From assembly GCA_030526515.1 (NCBI GenBank), contig JAUNCQ010000001.1, positions 1 to 64,000 on the forward strand: a stretch of 64,000 nucleotides of DNA, in the 5' to 3' direction. Positions 1 through 8,946 of this stretch are shown here, piece after piece. Every line of letters starts with the position of its first letter. The stretch's first letter is position 1. The position numbers and the translations under genes are program-made. The notes under the pieces are model-generated. The model saw nothing but the letters and a program-made list of their open reading frames with translations. It was not told the DNA's origin and made no database searches. This stretch comes from Coriobacteriia bacterium. GTDB taxonomy: Bacteria > Actinomycetota > Coriobacteriia > Coriobacteriales > Eggerthellaceae.

Positions 1-437
1 GGAGAGGAGCCCCTGGCTCATTCCTTGTATTTACACCACTTTACGGACGCGACCGACGCTTGCCTCGAAATGGACATCGGTCTCTCTAAGCATGAAGTTT
101 TGTCCAGGGGCCCTCTCTAAACTCGTGATTCTGCCCCGAAGGCCATCATTGCCCACACCCGCCTGGCAGTCGGCCTGTTGCGCGGGCCTCGGTGCTGGAG
201 GGGCTGTCAATCCGGGCCGTCCTGGGAGGGTCGCAGCGCCCGGGCCTGAAAAGCCCGTCCGTGAATTTTCCGCGAACCGCGCTCAAATCGTGTATCCTAC
301 ACCCCGTCGCTTGCGGTGCTATGTCCGCGGCGACTGCCCATCACACGTAAATAAACAGAACGGGCGCGTGTGGACGAATGAACACGGGAACGCTGCGCAG
401 GCAAACGCGGCGCTCCTCCGGACCAAGGAGGTCAACC
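1..437. other. Non-coding region upstream of topA
   Basis: No gene can be supported here. A 124-codon open frame at 92-466 lacks a ribosome binding site, resembles nothing recognisable and runs into topA, so it is judged spurious. A small hairpin with arms CGGGC/GCCCG lies near 240-256. A minus-strand ATG at 19-21 preceded by AAGGA could be the first codons of a divergent gene leaving the window, but only seven codons are visible. The topA promoter must lie here; TATCCT near 291-296 is only a weak -10 candidate. Confidence 0.4.
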
Positions 438-3002
438 ATGAAGCTGGTCGTAACGGAAAAGCATGACGCCGCGCAGAAGATCGCGGCGCTCCTGGGCATT
501 GGCAAGCCCACCGCGGACAAGGTCTACTCCACGCCGATCTACCGGTTCACCGTGGACGGGGAGGAGTGGGTGACCATCGGCCTGCGCGGCCACATCCTTG
601 AGCCTGACTTCGTTCCGTCCCTGGTGTACAAGAAGCGCGGCGGCTGGCGCGGCGTCAACGCCGACGGCGAGGTGGTGGAGGCTCATGTCCCCACCAGCCT
701 GGCAAAGCCGCCGTACAAGACCAAGCGCAAGCCCTTCCTGGCAGACGGCGTCGAGCTCAAGGGCTGGAAGATGGACGCCCTGCCGTACCTGGCCTATGCG
801 CCTATCGAAAAGCTGCCCAAGGAGAAGGAAATCATCCGCTCCCTGAAGAACCTGGCCAAGAAGGCCGACTCCATCGTGATCGCGACGGACTTCGACCGCG
901 AGGGCGAGCTCATCGGCGCCGATGCCCTGTGGTGCATCCAGCAGGTGAACCCCACGGCTCCGGTGTCCCGCGCCCGCTACTCGTCCTTCACCAAGGCCGA
1001 GATCACCCACGCCTTCGAAAATCTGGTGGAGATGGACATGGACCTGGCAAGCGCCGGCGCGTCCCGTCAGGACATCGACCTGATCTGGGGCGCCGTCCTG
1101 ACCCGCTACCTGACGCTGGTCCGCTTCGCCGGCTACGGCAACGTGCGCAGCTCCGGCCGCGTGCAGACCCCCACGCTGGCGCTGGTGGTGGAGCGCGAGC
1201 GTGAGCGCCTGGCCTTCGTCCCTGAGGACTACTGGGTCATCAACGGCCAGTTCGGCGGGGACGAAGACGCCTTCGAGGCTCCCCATGCCCACGGCCGCTT
1301 CAAGCAGCAGGGCGAAGCAGATGCCGCCATGGCCAACGTGGACGGCGCCTCCGTGGCCCGCGTGGTGGACGTGGAGACCAAGGGCCGCAAGGTGGCCCCG
1401 CCCGCTCCCTTCAACACCACCAGCCTGCAGACCGCGGCAAGCGCCATCGGCCTGTCCCCGGCCCGCACCATGCGCATTGCGGAAAGCCTGTACATGGGCG
1501 GCTACATCAGCTACCCCCGCGTCGACAACACGGTGTATCCCAAGTCCCTGGACCTGGCCGAGGTCGTGAACGTCATTTCCGGCAACCCGGCCTACGCCCC
1601 GTATTGCAAGGAGCTGCTGGCCAAGGGCCCGCTGACCGCAACTCGCGGCAAGAAGGAAACCACCGACCATCCGCCCATCTATCCCACGGCCATGGCGACC
1701 CCGGACGACCTGCCCGCGGCTGACTACAAGCTGTACAACCTGATCGCCCGCCGCTTCCTGGCGACCCTGTCCGGTCCAGCCGAGGTGCAGGGCACCAAGG
1801 TCACCCTGGAGGTCCAGGGGCCCGCGGCCGCCGCGCCCGAGCGCTTTGCCGCCAAGGGCGACGTGCTGGTGGTGCCGGGCTTCCGCGCCATCTACCCCTT
1901 CGGCATGAAGAAGGACGAGCAGCTGCCCGCCCTGTCCCTGGGCCAGGAAGTCGCTTTCGGCGGCGCCACCTGCACCCAGAAGCAGACCGAGCCGCCCGCC
2001 CGCTACAGCCAGGCGCGCCTGATCCAGGAAATGGAGAAGCTGGGCCTGGGCACCAAGTCCACCCGCCACAGCATCATCGAGCGCCTGTACGCGGTGAAGT
2101 ACGTGCAGAACGATCCCATTGAGCCCAGCCAGCTGGGCATGGCCGTGTGCGATGCCCTGGGCAAGTTCGCCCCGCACATTACCGGCGCCCAGATGACGGC
2201 CCAGCTGGAGTCCGGCATGGACGCCATCGCCGCCGGCAAGTCCACCCGCAAGGACGTGGTGGACGAGTCCCGCAACCTGCTGGCCGAGCAGCTGGGCGTG
2301 CTGATCCCGCACTCCGAGGAGGTGGGCGAGGCCCTGGCCGACGCCGTGGCCGCCGACGCCTACGTGGGCCCCTGCCCCAAGTGCGGCAAGGACCTGCAGA
2401 TCCGCACCTCCAACAAGACCAAGTCCATGTTCATCGGCTGCGCCGGCTGGCCGGACTGCGACGTGACCTACCCGCTGCCCAAGGGCAAGATCGAATCCCA
2501 GCAGGAGCCCTGCGCCACCTGCGGCATGCCCCAGGTCAAGGTCACGGCCTTCCGCACCAAGCCCCAGGTGCTGTGCATAGACCCCAACTGCGCCACCAAC
2601 CAGGAACCCGACGTGGTGGTGGGCCAGTGCCCGACCTGCGCCGCCGCCGGCAAGGACTTTGCCCTGGTGGCCCGCAAGAACCCCCGCACGCTGAAGCGCT
2701 CCATCCGCTGCGCCAACTACGATGAGTGCCAGACCGGCTACCCGCTGCCGCCCAACGGCGCCATCACGGCCACGGAGGAGGTGTGCGAAAGCTGCGGCGC
2801 GCCCATGGTGATCATCACCACCCAGCGTGGCCCGTGGAAGCTGTGCCCCAACTTCGACTGCCCGTCCAAGGAGGAGCAGAAGGCCGCCAAGGAGGCCAAG
2901 GCCAAGGGCAAGGGGACGAAGGCAAAGTCTACCAAGTCCACCAAGGCCAAGACCGCTAAGGCGAAGACCACCAAGACTGCGGCCAAGAAGAAGTCTGAAT
3001 AG
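438..3002 (+). CDS. topA: DNA topoisomerase I, archaeal-like type IA
   Basis: Relaxes negatively supercoiled DNA by transient cleavage of one strand. The 854-residue protein starts at the ATG placed 6 bases after AAGGAGG. It opens directly with the Toprim fold (MKLVVTEKHDAAQ); the acidic metal-binding motif is D151-x-D153 with E156. The catalytic tyrosine is Y359 in GGYISYPRVDNT. That SYPRVDNTVYP form is typical of archaeal topoisomerase I rather than the TYMRTDS form of most bacterial TopA. The C-terminus has four Cys4 zinc-ribbon modules (about residues 645-815) and a Lys/Ala/Thr-rich tail likely to bind DNA non-specifically. It is apparently monocistronic and is followed by an inverted repeat at 3040-3073. 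Topoisomerase III is less likely because of the zinc-ribbon tail. The type IA assignment is very secure. Confidence 0.95.
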   Translation: MKLVVTEKHDAAQKIAALLGIGKPTADKVYSTPIYRFTVDGEEWVTIGLRGHILEPDFVPSLVYKKRGGWRGVNADGEVVEAHVPTSLAKPPYKTKRKPFLADGVELKGWKMDALPYLAYAPIEKLPKEKEIIRSLKNLAKKADSIVIATDFDREGELIGADALWCIQQVNPTAPVSRARYSSFTKAEITHAFENLVEMDMDLASAGASRQDIDLIWGAVLTRYLTLVRFAGYGNVRSSGRVQTPTLALVVERERERLAFVPEDYWVINGQFGGDEDAFEAPHAHGRFKQQGEADAAMANVDGASVARVVDVETKGRKVAPPAPFNTTSLQTAASAIGLSPARTMRIAESLYMGGYISYPRVDNTVYPKSLDLAEVVNVISGNPAYAPYCKELLAKGPLTATRGKKETTDHPPIYPTAMATPDDLPAADYKLYNLIARRFLATLSGPAEVQGTKVTLEVQGPAAAAPERFAAKGDVLVVPGFRAIYPFGMKKDEQLPALSLGQEVAFGGATCTQKQTEPPARYSQARLIQEMEKLGLGTKSTRHSIIERLYAVKYVQNDPIEPSQLGMAVCDALGKFAPHITGAQMTAQLESGMDAIAAGKSTRKDVVDESRNLLAEQLGVLIPHSEEVGEALADAVAADAYVGPCPKCGKDLQIRTSNKTKSMFIGCAGWPDCDVTYPLPKGKIESQQEPCATCGMPQVKVTAFRTKPQVLCIDPNCATNQEPDVVVGQCPTCAAAGKDFALVARKNPRTLKRSIRCANYDECQTGYPLPPNGAITATEEVCESCGAPMVIITTQRGPWKLCPNFDCPSKEEQKAAKEAKAKGKGTKAKSTKSTKAKTAKAKTTKTAAKKKSE

Positions 3003-3039
3003 GTCGCAGAGGAGTCTTTCGCCCCGCATATTGCCTGAC

Positions 3040-3073
3040 CAGGCCCCCGTTCGAACCGTCGGACGGGGGCCTG
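3040..3073 (+). terminator. Inverted repeat after topA
   Basis: The arms CAGGCCCCCGT (3040-3050) and ACGGGGGCCTG (3063-3073) are perfectly complementary with a 12-base loop. There is no T run after the stem, so termination is plausible rather than certain. A TATGAT -10-like box follows at 3076-3081 and could serve the next gene. TTTCGCCC, a copy of the window's dispersed octamer, lies just upstream at 3017-3024. Confidence 0.5.
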
Positions 3074-3146
3074 CCTATGATAGAGTGAACAAAACGGCAA
3101 AGCACTACGTGCCGGGCGGAACCCGGCAGCCGGAAAGGTCAAGCTT

Positions 3147-5963
3147 ATGAAGCAATACGACGCAGTCATAGTGGGCGCTGGCGTTGCCGGTGCCTGCACG
3201 GCGCGCGAATGCGCCCGCTATGCCCTGGACGTGCTGGTCCTGGAGGCGGGCCTGGACGTGGCCGAGGGCGCGACCCGCGCCAACAGCGGCATCGTCCATG
3301 CCGGATACGACCCCAAGCCGGGAAGCCTCAAAGCCAAGTACAACGTGGCCGGCTCGAAGATGTACCCCCAGTGGGCCGCCGAGCTGGGCTTCCCGTACAA
3401 GAACAACCAGTCGCTGGTCCTGGCGTTCACCGAAGAGGAGATGGAGTCCGTCCAGGCGCTGCATGACCGCGGCGTGGAAAACGGCGTGGAGCAGCTGCGG
3501 GTCATCGACTCCGCAGAGCTGCAGCGGCTGGAGCCCAACGTGTCCAAGGAGGCCCTGGGCGCGCTGCTGGTCCCCACGGGCGGCATTGCCGACCCCTACC
3601 AGGTGGCTTGGCGCTCGGCCGAAAACGCCGCCCAGAACGGCGTGGCCTTCCGCTTCGGCTGCAAGGTGCTGGACGTGGCCCCCGCCGAGGGCGGCTACCA
3701 GCTGACCGTCCAGACGGAGCAGGGCGCCGAGCAGATCCTGGCCCGCACCGTGGTCAACGCCGCCGGCGTCCATGCCGACGAGCTCAACAACATGGTGTCC
3801 GAGCGCAAGCTGAGCATCACCCCGCGTCGCGGCGACTACTGCCTGCTGGACAACACCGAAGGCCATCTGTTCCAGCGCACCATGTTCCAGGCGCCCACCA
3901 AGAACGGCAAGGGCGTGCTGGTGTCCCCAACGGTCCACGGCAACCTGCTGGTGGGCCCCAACGCGGTGGCGCAGCAGGACAAGGACGTCACCGCCACCAC
4001 CCGCGATGGCCTGGACGGCATCGTGTCCGCGGCCAAGCGCACCTTCCCGGAGCTGAGCATGCGCCAGCTCATCACGAACTTCGCCGGCATCCGCGCAACG
4101 GGCAACACCGGCGACTTCGTCATTGGCCAGCCGGACGACGCCCCGGGCTTCTTCAACATAGCCTGCTTCGAGTCCCCGGGCCTGACCTCCGCCCCCGCGG
4201 TGGCAGCGGACATTGCTTCCCAGATTGCCGAGCTGCTGGATGCGCCCGCCAACCCGGACTTCGACCCGGTCTTCGTCCTGCCCAAGACCTTCCATGCCAT
4301 GGACGAAAGCGAGCGCGCCGCCGCCATTGACGCCGACCCGCGCCACGGCCGAGTGCTCTGCCGCTGCCGCGAGGTGAGCGAGGCCGACGTGGTGAGCGTG
4401 GTCCACACCAACATCCCGGTGCTGTGCCTGGACGCCATCAAGTGGCGCACCGAGGCCATGATGGGCCGCTGCCACGGCGGCTTCTGCATGCCCGAGATCA
4501 CCAAGGCCATCACCCGCGAGCTGGGCGTGCGTCCGGAGGACCTGCCCAAGCGCTTTGCCGGCACCCAGATCCTGACCGGCTCCCCGGAGGAGTACGTGGA
4601 AACCGTCAAGGCCGAAACCGACGAGCGCGAGGCCGACTGGGCCGCAACCGCCCAGGCGCACCGCCAGGCGCCGGTGGACTTCGACGTGGCCGTCATCGGC
4701 GGCGGCGCGGCGGGCATCTCCGCCGCAGCGGCCGCTGCCCGCGAGGGCGCCCATGTTGCGCTGATCGACCGCGAGCCGCTGCAGGGCGGCATCCTGAAGC
4801 AGTGCATCCACAACGGCTTCGGCCTGCACCGCTTCGGCAAGGAGCTCACCGGCCCCGAGTACGCCACCGCCGAGCTGGCCAAGCTGGAGGGCCTGGACGT
4901 GACGGTGATTCCCCAGGCGACGGTCACCGAGGTGGCTGCCGCCTCCGACGCCGAGCAGGCCAAGGCCGGCATGCAGCACGTGAACGTGAGCTTCGTTTCG
5001 CCCCAGGTAGCCACCACGCTGCGGGTCCATTCCGCGGTCATGGCCACGGGATCCCGCGAGCGCGGAGCCGGTGCCCTGAACACCGCGGGCACCCGACCGG
5101 CAGGCGTGTTCAGCGCCGGCAGCGCCCAGAACTACATGAACCTGCAGGGCTGCCTGCCCGGCAAGGAGGTCGTGATCCTGGGCTCCGGCGACATCGGCCT
5201 GATCATGGCGCGCCGCCTGACCTTCGCCGGCGCCAAGGTGGTGGGCGTGTTCGAGATCAACCCGACCCCGTCGGGCCTGCGCCGCAACATCGTCCAGTGC
5301 CTGGACGACTTCGGCATTCCGCTGTACACCAGCCAGACCGTCACCGAGATCCACGGCGACGGCCGCATCGAGGCCGTGACCGTGAGCCGCGTGGACGAGC
5401 GCTACCAGGCCATCCCCGGCACCGAGCGCCGCATTGCCTGCGACACCCTGCTGCTTTCCGTGGGCCTGATCCCCGAAAACCAGCTGGCCGAGGAAACCGG
5501 CGTGATCCTGGACCGCATGACCGGCGGCGCCGTGGTGGACAGCAACTATGAAACCAACGTGCCCGGCGTGTTCGCCTGCGGCAATGCCCTGCACATCCAC
5601 GACCTGGTGGACTTCGTTTCCGACGAAGGCGACAAGGCCGGCCTGTGCGCCGCCCGCCATGCCCTGGGCGTGGAGTTCTCCCATGAGGAGGAGCGGGTGC
5701 CCGTGCAGCCCGCCGAGGGCGTGCGCTACGTGATCCCGCAGTACGCCTACGCCGGCGGCAAGCCCGTGACCCTGCGCTTCCGCACCTCGGGCTCCTTCGA
5801 AAAGGCCCGCCTGGTGGCCCAGGCCCTTGACGCGGACGGCAACGTGCTGGCGGAAAAGAAGCAGCGCGTCATGATAGCCGTTCCGGCGGAGATGCAGAGC
5901 ATTGAGGTTGACGGCGACTTCTTCAAGGGCGCCGCGTGCGTGAAGGTGAGGGTCCAGGCATGA
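3147..5963 (+). CDS. Fused FAD-dependent oxidoreductase (GlpA/LhgO-like, BFD and pyridine nucleotide-disulfide domains)
   Basis: A 938-residue fusion. Residues 1-380 form a DAO-type FAD oxidoreductase of the GlpA/LhgO (COG0579) kind, with the dinucleotide motif VIVGAGVAGACTARE. Residues 400-450 form a BFD-like [2Fe-2S] domain (C405-x-C407, then RCHGGFC). From about residue 510 a second FAD/NAD(P) domain begins (VAVIGGGAAGISAAAA) of the pyridine nucleotide-disulfide class. In many clostridia the two halves are separate genes next to a DUF1667 gene and glycerol kinase; here they are fused, and DUF1667 follows with a 4-base overlap. Probable role: FAD-dependent oxidation of glycerol 3-phosphate or a 2-hydroxyacid with electrons passed through Fe-S to NAD(P). 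The substrate is uncertain and no glpK is in view. The start follows GGAAAGG. Confidence 0.85.
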   Translation: MKQYDAVIVGAGVAGACTARECARYALDVLVLEAGLDVAEGATRANSGIVHAGYDPKPGSLKAKYNVAGSKMYPQWAAELGFPYKNNQSLVLAFTEEEMESVQALHDRGVENGVEQLRVIDSAELQRLEPNVSKEALGALLVPTGGIADPYQVAWRSAENAAQNGVAFRFGCKVLDVAPAEGGYQLTVQTEQGAEQILARTVVNAAGVHADELNNMVSERKLSITPRRGDYCLLDNTEGHLFQRTMFQAPTKNGKGVLVSPTVHGNLLVGPNAVAQQDKDVTATTRDGLDGIVSAAKRTFPELSMRQLITNFAGIRATGNTGDFVIGQPDDAPGFFNIACFESPGLTSAPAVAADIASQIAELLDAPANPDFDPVFVLPKTFHAMDESERAAAIDADPRHGRVLCRCREVSEADVVSVVHTNIPVLCLDAIKWRTEAMMGRCHGGFCMPEITKAITRELGVRPEDLPKRFAGTQILTGSPEEYVETVKAETDEREADWAATAQAHRQAPVDFDVAVIGGGAAGISAAAAAAREGAHVALIDREPLQGGILKQCIHNGFGLHRFGKELTGPEYATAELAKLEGLDVTVIPQATVTEVAAASDAEQAKAGMQHVNVSFVSPQVATTLRVHSAVMATGSRERGAGALNTAGTRPAGVFSAGSAQNYMNLQGCLPGKEVVILGSGDIGLIMARRLTFAGAKVVGVFEINPTPSGLRRNIVQCLDDFGIPLYTSQTVTEIHGDGRIEAVTVSRVDERYQAIPGTERRIACDTLLLSVGLIPENQLAEETGVILDRMTGGAVVDSNYETNVPGVFACGNALHIHDLVDFVSDEGDKAGLCAARHALGVEFSHEEERVPVQPAEGVRYVIPQYAYAGGKPVTLRFRTSGSFEKARLVAQALDADGNVLAEKKQRVMIAVPAEMQSIEVDGDFFKGAACVKVRVQA

Positions 5964-6421
5964 GCGACAACAAGAACGTGCAGGCCGTGCCTGCGAAGTG
6001 GGAGGGCGTGAACTCCCATCACGACGACGCCTGGGTGGGCGGCGTCACCAAGAGCTATGACGAAACCTACACGTGCATCTGCTGCCCCCTGGGCTGCCAG
6101 GTTTCGCTGACCATTTCCCAGGGCGTCAACGGCATGGACGTGAGCAACGTGCTGGGCCACGGCTGCGTCCGCGGCAAGAACTACGCCCGCCAGGAGGCGG
6201 TGCACCCGGTGCGCATGGTCACGGCCGCCGTGCCGGTGCAGGGCTGCCTGTGCCCGGTCAGCGTGAAGACGGCCGATGCGGTGCCGAAGAACCTGATCCG
6301 CGCGGTCCTGGCCGAGTTGTCCGACCTGAGCCTGGTGCCGCCGGTGCGGGAAGGCGACGTGCTGATCCCCGACGTGTGCGGGACCGGCGTGGACGTGATC
6401 GCCACCAAGACCGTGCAGTAG
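5960..6421 (+). CDS. DUF1667 protein
   Basis: This 153-residue protein belongs to the DUF1667 (COG3862) family, small cysteine-rich proteins encoded beside GlpA-like and pyridine nucleotide-disulfide oxidoreductases. Visible motifs are CICCPLGC (residues 38-45), GHGCVRGKNYA and a later GCLCPV, compatible with an Fe-S or other metal site. The ATG overlaps the stop of the upstream fused oxidoreductase (ATGA), so the two are translationally coupled and probably form one complex. The biochemical role of the family is not established; an electron-transfer subunit is the obvious inference. Confidence 0.85.
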   Translation: MSDNKNVQAVPAKWEGVNSHHDDAWVGGVTKSYDETYTCICCPLGCQVSLTISQGVNGMDVSNVLGHGCVRGKNYARQEAVHPVRMVTAAVPVQGCLCPVSVKTADAVPKNLIRAVLAELSDLSLVPPVREGDVLIPDVCGTGVDVIATKTVQ

Positions 6422-6476
6422 CGGACCCGTGCTCGCGGCAGCGTGTCGCGACGGGTCTTTCGCCCGTGTAAACAAC

Positions 6477-6509
6477 GGAGCCCCGACCTGGGATGAAGGT
6501 CGGGGCTCC
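6477..6509. terminator. Bidirectional terminator between convergent genes
   Basis: Perfect 12-base arms GGAGCCCCGACC (6477-6488) and GGTCGGGGCTCC (6498-6509) enclose a 9-base loop between the DUF1667 gene (+) and the fumarase operon (-). Copies of the dispersed octamer flank it on both sides, TTTCGCCC at 6458-6465 and GGGCGAAA at 6522-6529. The symmetry suits termination from both directions, although T runs are short. Confidence 0.75.
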
Positions 6510-6538
6510 TTGTGCGTTATGGGGCGAAAGTGCCGTTG

Positions 6539-7108
6539 CTAGACCTGCTGGCCGGCCTCGATGGCGCGGTAGAGGTCGCCGCCCTGGGTGTCGACCGCCA
6601 CGAAGACGGGGAAGTCCTCCAGCTGGATGCGGCGCAGGGCTTCGGTGCCCAGGTCCTCCCAGGCCACCAGCTCGGAGCTGGTCACGCACTTGGCCAGCAG
6701 CGCGGCAATGCCGCCCACGCAGGCGAAGTAGACGCTGCCGTTGCGCTTGCAGGCGTCTATGACCTCCTGGGAGCGCTTGCCCTTGCCCATGACTGCGGCC
6801 ACGCCCGCGTCCATGACGGCCGGGGTGGCGAAGTCCATGCGGCTGGCGGTGGTGGGGCCCACGGAGCCCAGCGGACGTCCGGCGGCGGCGGGGGTGGGGC
6901 CGGCGTAGAAGATGGTCTGGCCCTCCAGGCCGAAGGGCAGCTGGCCGGTCTGCTCCAGCGCCTCCATCATGCGCATGTGGCCGGCGTCGCGGCTGGTGTA
7001 GGCCGGGCCGGTCAGGCGGACCTCCTGGCCGATGCGCAGGGGCGCCAGGTCCTCCTTGGAAAGGGGCAGGGTCAGGCGGATGGGTTCGTTTGCGGTGCTC
7101 TGGCCCAT
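6539..7108 (-). CDS. Fumarate hydratase class I, beta subunit (C-terminal domain)
   Basis: This 189-residue protein matches the C-terminal (swivel) domain of class I fumarases and L-tartrate dehydratases, with the family hallmarks LTGPAYTSRDAGHMRM, FYAGPTPA, GSVGPTTASRMD and MGKGKRS. Together with the alpha subunit 3 bases upstream it should reversibly hydrate fumarate to malate in the cytoplasm. Class I enzymes carry an oxygen-labile [4Fe-4S] cluster, held by the alpha subunit. L-tartrate dehydratase is the main alternative and cannot be excluded from sequence alone; the malic enzyme gene nearby favours fumarase. Confidence 0.85.
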   Translation of the reverse strand: MGQSTANEPIRLTLPLSKEDLAPLRIGQEVRLTGPAYTSRDAGHMRMMEALEQTGQLPFGLEGQTIFYAGPTPAAAGRPLGSVGPTTASRMDFATPAVMDAGVAAVMGKGKRSQEVIDACKRNGSVYFACVGGIAALLAKCVTSSELVAWEDLGTEALRRIQLEDFPVFVAVDTQGGDLYRAIEAGQQV

Positions 7109-7111
7109 GGC

Positions 7112-7987
7112 TTACGCCTCCTTTGCGGTGTTGGGGATGATCTGGATGCTGGCGTAGCGCATGGCGGAGCAGCCCATGTTCACGGCCACCGGCAGGGCGG
7201 CAATGTGACAGGGGCCGGTCTCCACGTGCACGGCCAGGGCGGTGCAGCTGCCGCCCAGGGCGCCGGGGCCAATGCCCGTGCCGTTGACGGCCTCGAGCAG
7301 CTCGGCCTCGAAGGCCGCGGCCTCCGGGCTGGCGGCGGGGGAGCCCACGGGGCGCAGCAGCGCGTGCTTGGCCATGCCGGCCACGCGGTCGAAGGTTCCG
7401 CCCACGCCCACGCCCACGATCAGCGGCGGGCAGGCGTTTGCGGCCTTTTCCCGCACGCAGTCCAGGACCACCTTGCGCACGCCCTCCGGGCCGGCGCCGG
7501 GTGCCAGCATGACCACGCGGCTGGCGTTGTCGGAGCCGCCGCCCTTCAGCATGACGTGCAGGGTCACGCCGTTGCCGGGGACCAGGGCCACCTCGCTGAA
7601 GGCGGGGGTGTTGTTGGTGGTGTTGGTGCGGTCCAGCAGGGCGTCCCGCAGCACGCTCATGCGCAGCTTGCCGTCGGCGTAGGCGCGGGCCACGGCGTCG
7701 TCCACCAGGTCCAGGATGTTGCCGGGCACGCTCAGCTGACGGCCGACCTCCAGGCGCACCCAGGTGGTGCCGGTGTCCTGGCAGATGGGCACGCCGTCCT
7801 CGTGGCCGATGCGGGCGTTTTCCAGCAGCTGCTCAAGCACGGTGCAGCCGCGGGGTTGGTCTTCGTCCTGCAGCGCCTGCTCGAAGCCGGCAAGCACGTC
7901 GGCGCGGGGATGGGTGGCGCAGTGGCGGATGGCGTCGTAGACGGCGTCGGCCACGCCCTCGGGCGTGAACTCGTAGGTTTTGCTCAT
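7112..7987 (-). CDS. Fumarate hydratase class I, alpha subunit (N-terminal domain)
   Basis: The 291-residue catalytic subunit of a two-subunit Fe-S hydro-lyase. It shows PICQDTGT near residue 68, the ACPPLIVGVGVGGTFD motif and GGSCTALAVHVETGPCH, which supply cysteines for the [4Fe-4S] cluster. It is the first gene of a two-gene minus-strand operon with the beta subunit. Start is the ATG after GAAAGG. The window also holds a malic enzyme about 1 kb away, so fumarate could be converted via malate to pyruvate. L-tartrate dehydratase alpha subunit is the alternative. Confidence 0.85.
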   Translation of the reverse strand: MSKTYEFTPEGVADAVYDAIRHCATHPRADVLAGFEQALQDEDQPRGCTVLEQLLENARIGHEDGVPICQDTGTTWVRLEVGRQLSVPGNILDLVDDAVARAYADGKLRMSVLRDALLDRTNTTNNTPAFSEVALVPGNGVTLHVMLKGGGSDNASRVVMLAPGAGPEGVRKVVLDCVREKAANACPPLIVGVGVGGTFDRVAGMAKHALLRPVGSPAASPEAAAFEAELLEAVNGTGIGPGALGGSCTALAVHVETGPCHIAALPVAVNMGCSAMRYASIQIIPNTAKEA

Positions 7988-8066
7988 GTGGGGCCTTTCG
8001 TTCGGTTGTGCTCCCAGTGTAGCGGTTTTGCCCGTTGTGCGCCGCGGCCGGGGGCCGGCGGGGGAG

Positions 8067-8831
8067 CTAGAAGACGCCGGCCATTTCGCCCAGGGTCTTC
8101 ACCATGAATATGGCCAGCACCGTCAGCATGATGGGCTTGGTCACCGCCGCGCCCTTGCTGGTGAACAGGCTCACGCCCAGGTAGTTACCGGCCATGTTGC
8201 ACAGGCCGCAGCACACGCCCAGCAGCAGCCACACCTGGCCGTTCATGAGGAACACCATCAGCGCGGAGAAGTTGGTGGTCAGGTTGACCACTTTGGTGGT
8301 GCCGGCGGCCTGGCCCAGGGTCAGGTGGGCGAAAGTGGTGAACCCGATCATCAGGAACGTGCCGGTGCCGGGGCCGTAGACGCCGTCGTACAGGCCTATG
8401 CCCAGGGAGATGGCGGCGCACAGGGCCAGGGTGCGGCGGTCGCCGAAGGGGTCTCGCTCGGCGTCAAGGGAGCGGCCGCGCATCAGGTACAGCGCGGTCA
8501 GGGGGATGACCACCACCATGATGGCGCGGAACACGCCGTCGTCTATGAGCAGCGCCACGTGGGCGCCGGCCACGGAGCCGGCCAGGCCGCAGGCAGCGCA
8601 GGGGAGGGCGCGGCGCCACTGGATGAGCCCCTGCCGCCAGAAGCGGAAGGTGGCCAGGGCGGTGCCCATGCTGCTGCTCATCTTGTTGGTGCCCAGCACT
8701 AGGTGCATGGGCAGGCCCGCCATGATGAAGCCGGGCAGCGTGATCAGGCCGCCACCGCCTCCGATGGCGTCGACGACGCCCGCCAGGAAGGCCAGCGGGC
8801 AGGCGATTATGAAGGGCAGTAGAGATTCCAT
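8067..8831 (-). CDS. TauE/SafE (TSUP) family permease
   Basis: A 254-residue integral membrane protein of the TSUP family, with hydrophobic segments throughout and the family-type motifs GGGGGLITLPGFIMAGLP near the N-terminus and VYGPGTGTFLMIGF in the second half. The family exports or imports sulfur-containing or organic anions such as sulfite, sulfoacetate or 2-oxo acids; the substrate here is unknown. The preferred ATG gives a normal N-terminus; a TTG two codons upstream is possible. A TATAGT box 14 bases before the ATG suggests a very short leader. It stands between the fumarase operon and the divergent malic enzyme, so transport of an organic acid is an attractive but unproved idea. Confidence 0.85.
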   Translation of the reverse strand: MESLLPFIIACPLAFLAGVVDAIGGGGGLITLPGFIMAGLPMHLVLGTNKMSSSMGTALATFRFWRQGLIQWRRALPCAACGLAGSVAGAHVALLIDDGVFRAIMVVVIPLTALYLMRGRSLDAERDPFGDRRTLALCAAISLGIGLYDGVYGPGTGTFLMIGFTTFAHLTLGQAAGTTKVVNLTTNFSALMVFLMNGQVWLLLGVCCGLCNMAGNYLGVSLFTSKGAAVTKPIMLTVLAIFMVKTLGEMAGVF

Positions 8832-8884
8832 GGGCAAACACTATACCATCCCCGCTCGCGCCCGCAATTTGGCTTCAGGTGGAC

Positions 8885-8890
8885 TATAAT
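8885..8890 (+). promoter_or_regulatory. -10 box (TATAAT) for malic enzyme
   Basis: A perfect TATAAT lies 57 bases before the malic enzyme ATG. No TTGACA-like -35 sits at 16-18 bases. The leader would include the sequence AGACGAAAGG that supplies the ribosome binding site. Confidence 0.5.
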
Positions 8891-8946
8891 ATCTTGGTTA
8901 AACTAGCGGCTCTAACCGTACCACCCCAAGACGAAAGGCGTCATAC

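Noticed and set aside
92-466. 124-codon open frame upstream of topA
   Set aside because: No ribosome binding site, composition unlike a protein, and overlap with topA.
432-3029. Large minus-strand open frame opposite topA (and similar ones opposite secA, the FAD fusion and others)
   Set aside because: High G+C genes leave long open antisense frames. These translate to His/Gly/Leu/Val/Ala-rich low-complexity products without family resemblance or ribosome binding sites.
6512-8107. 531-codon + strand frame opposite the fumarase genes
   Set aside because: Antisense shadow of two well-conserved genes, with His/Gly/Ala-rich composition.
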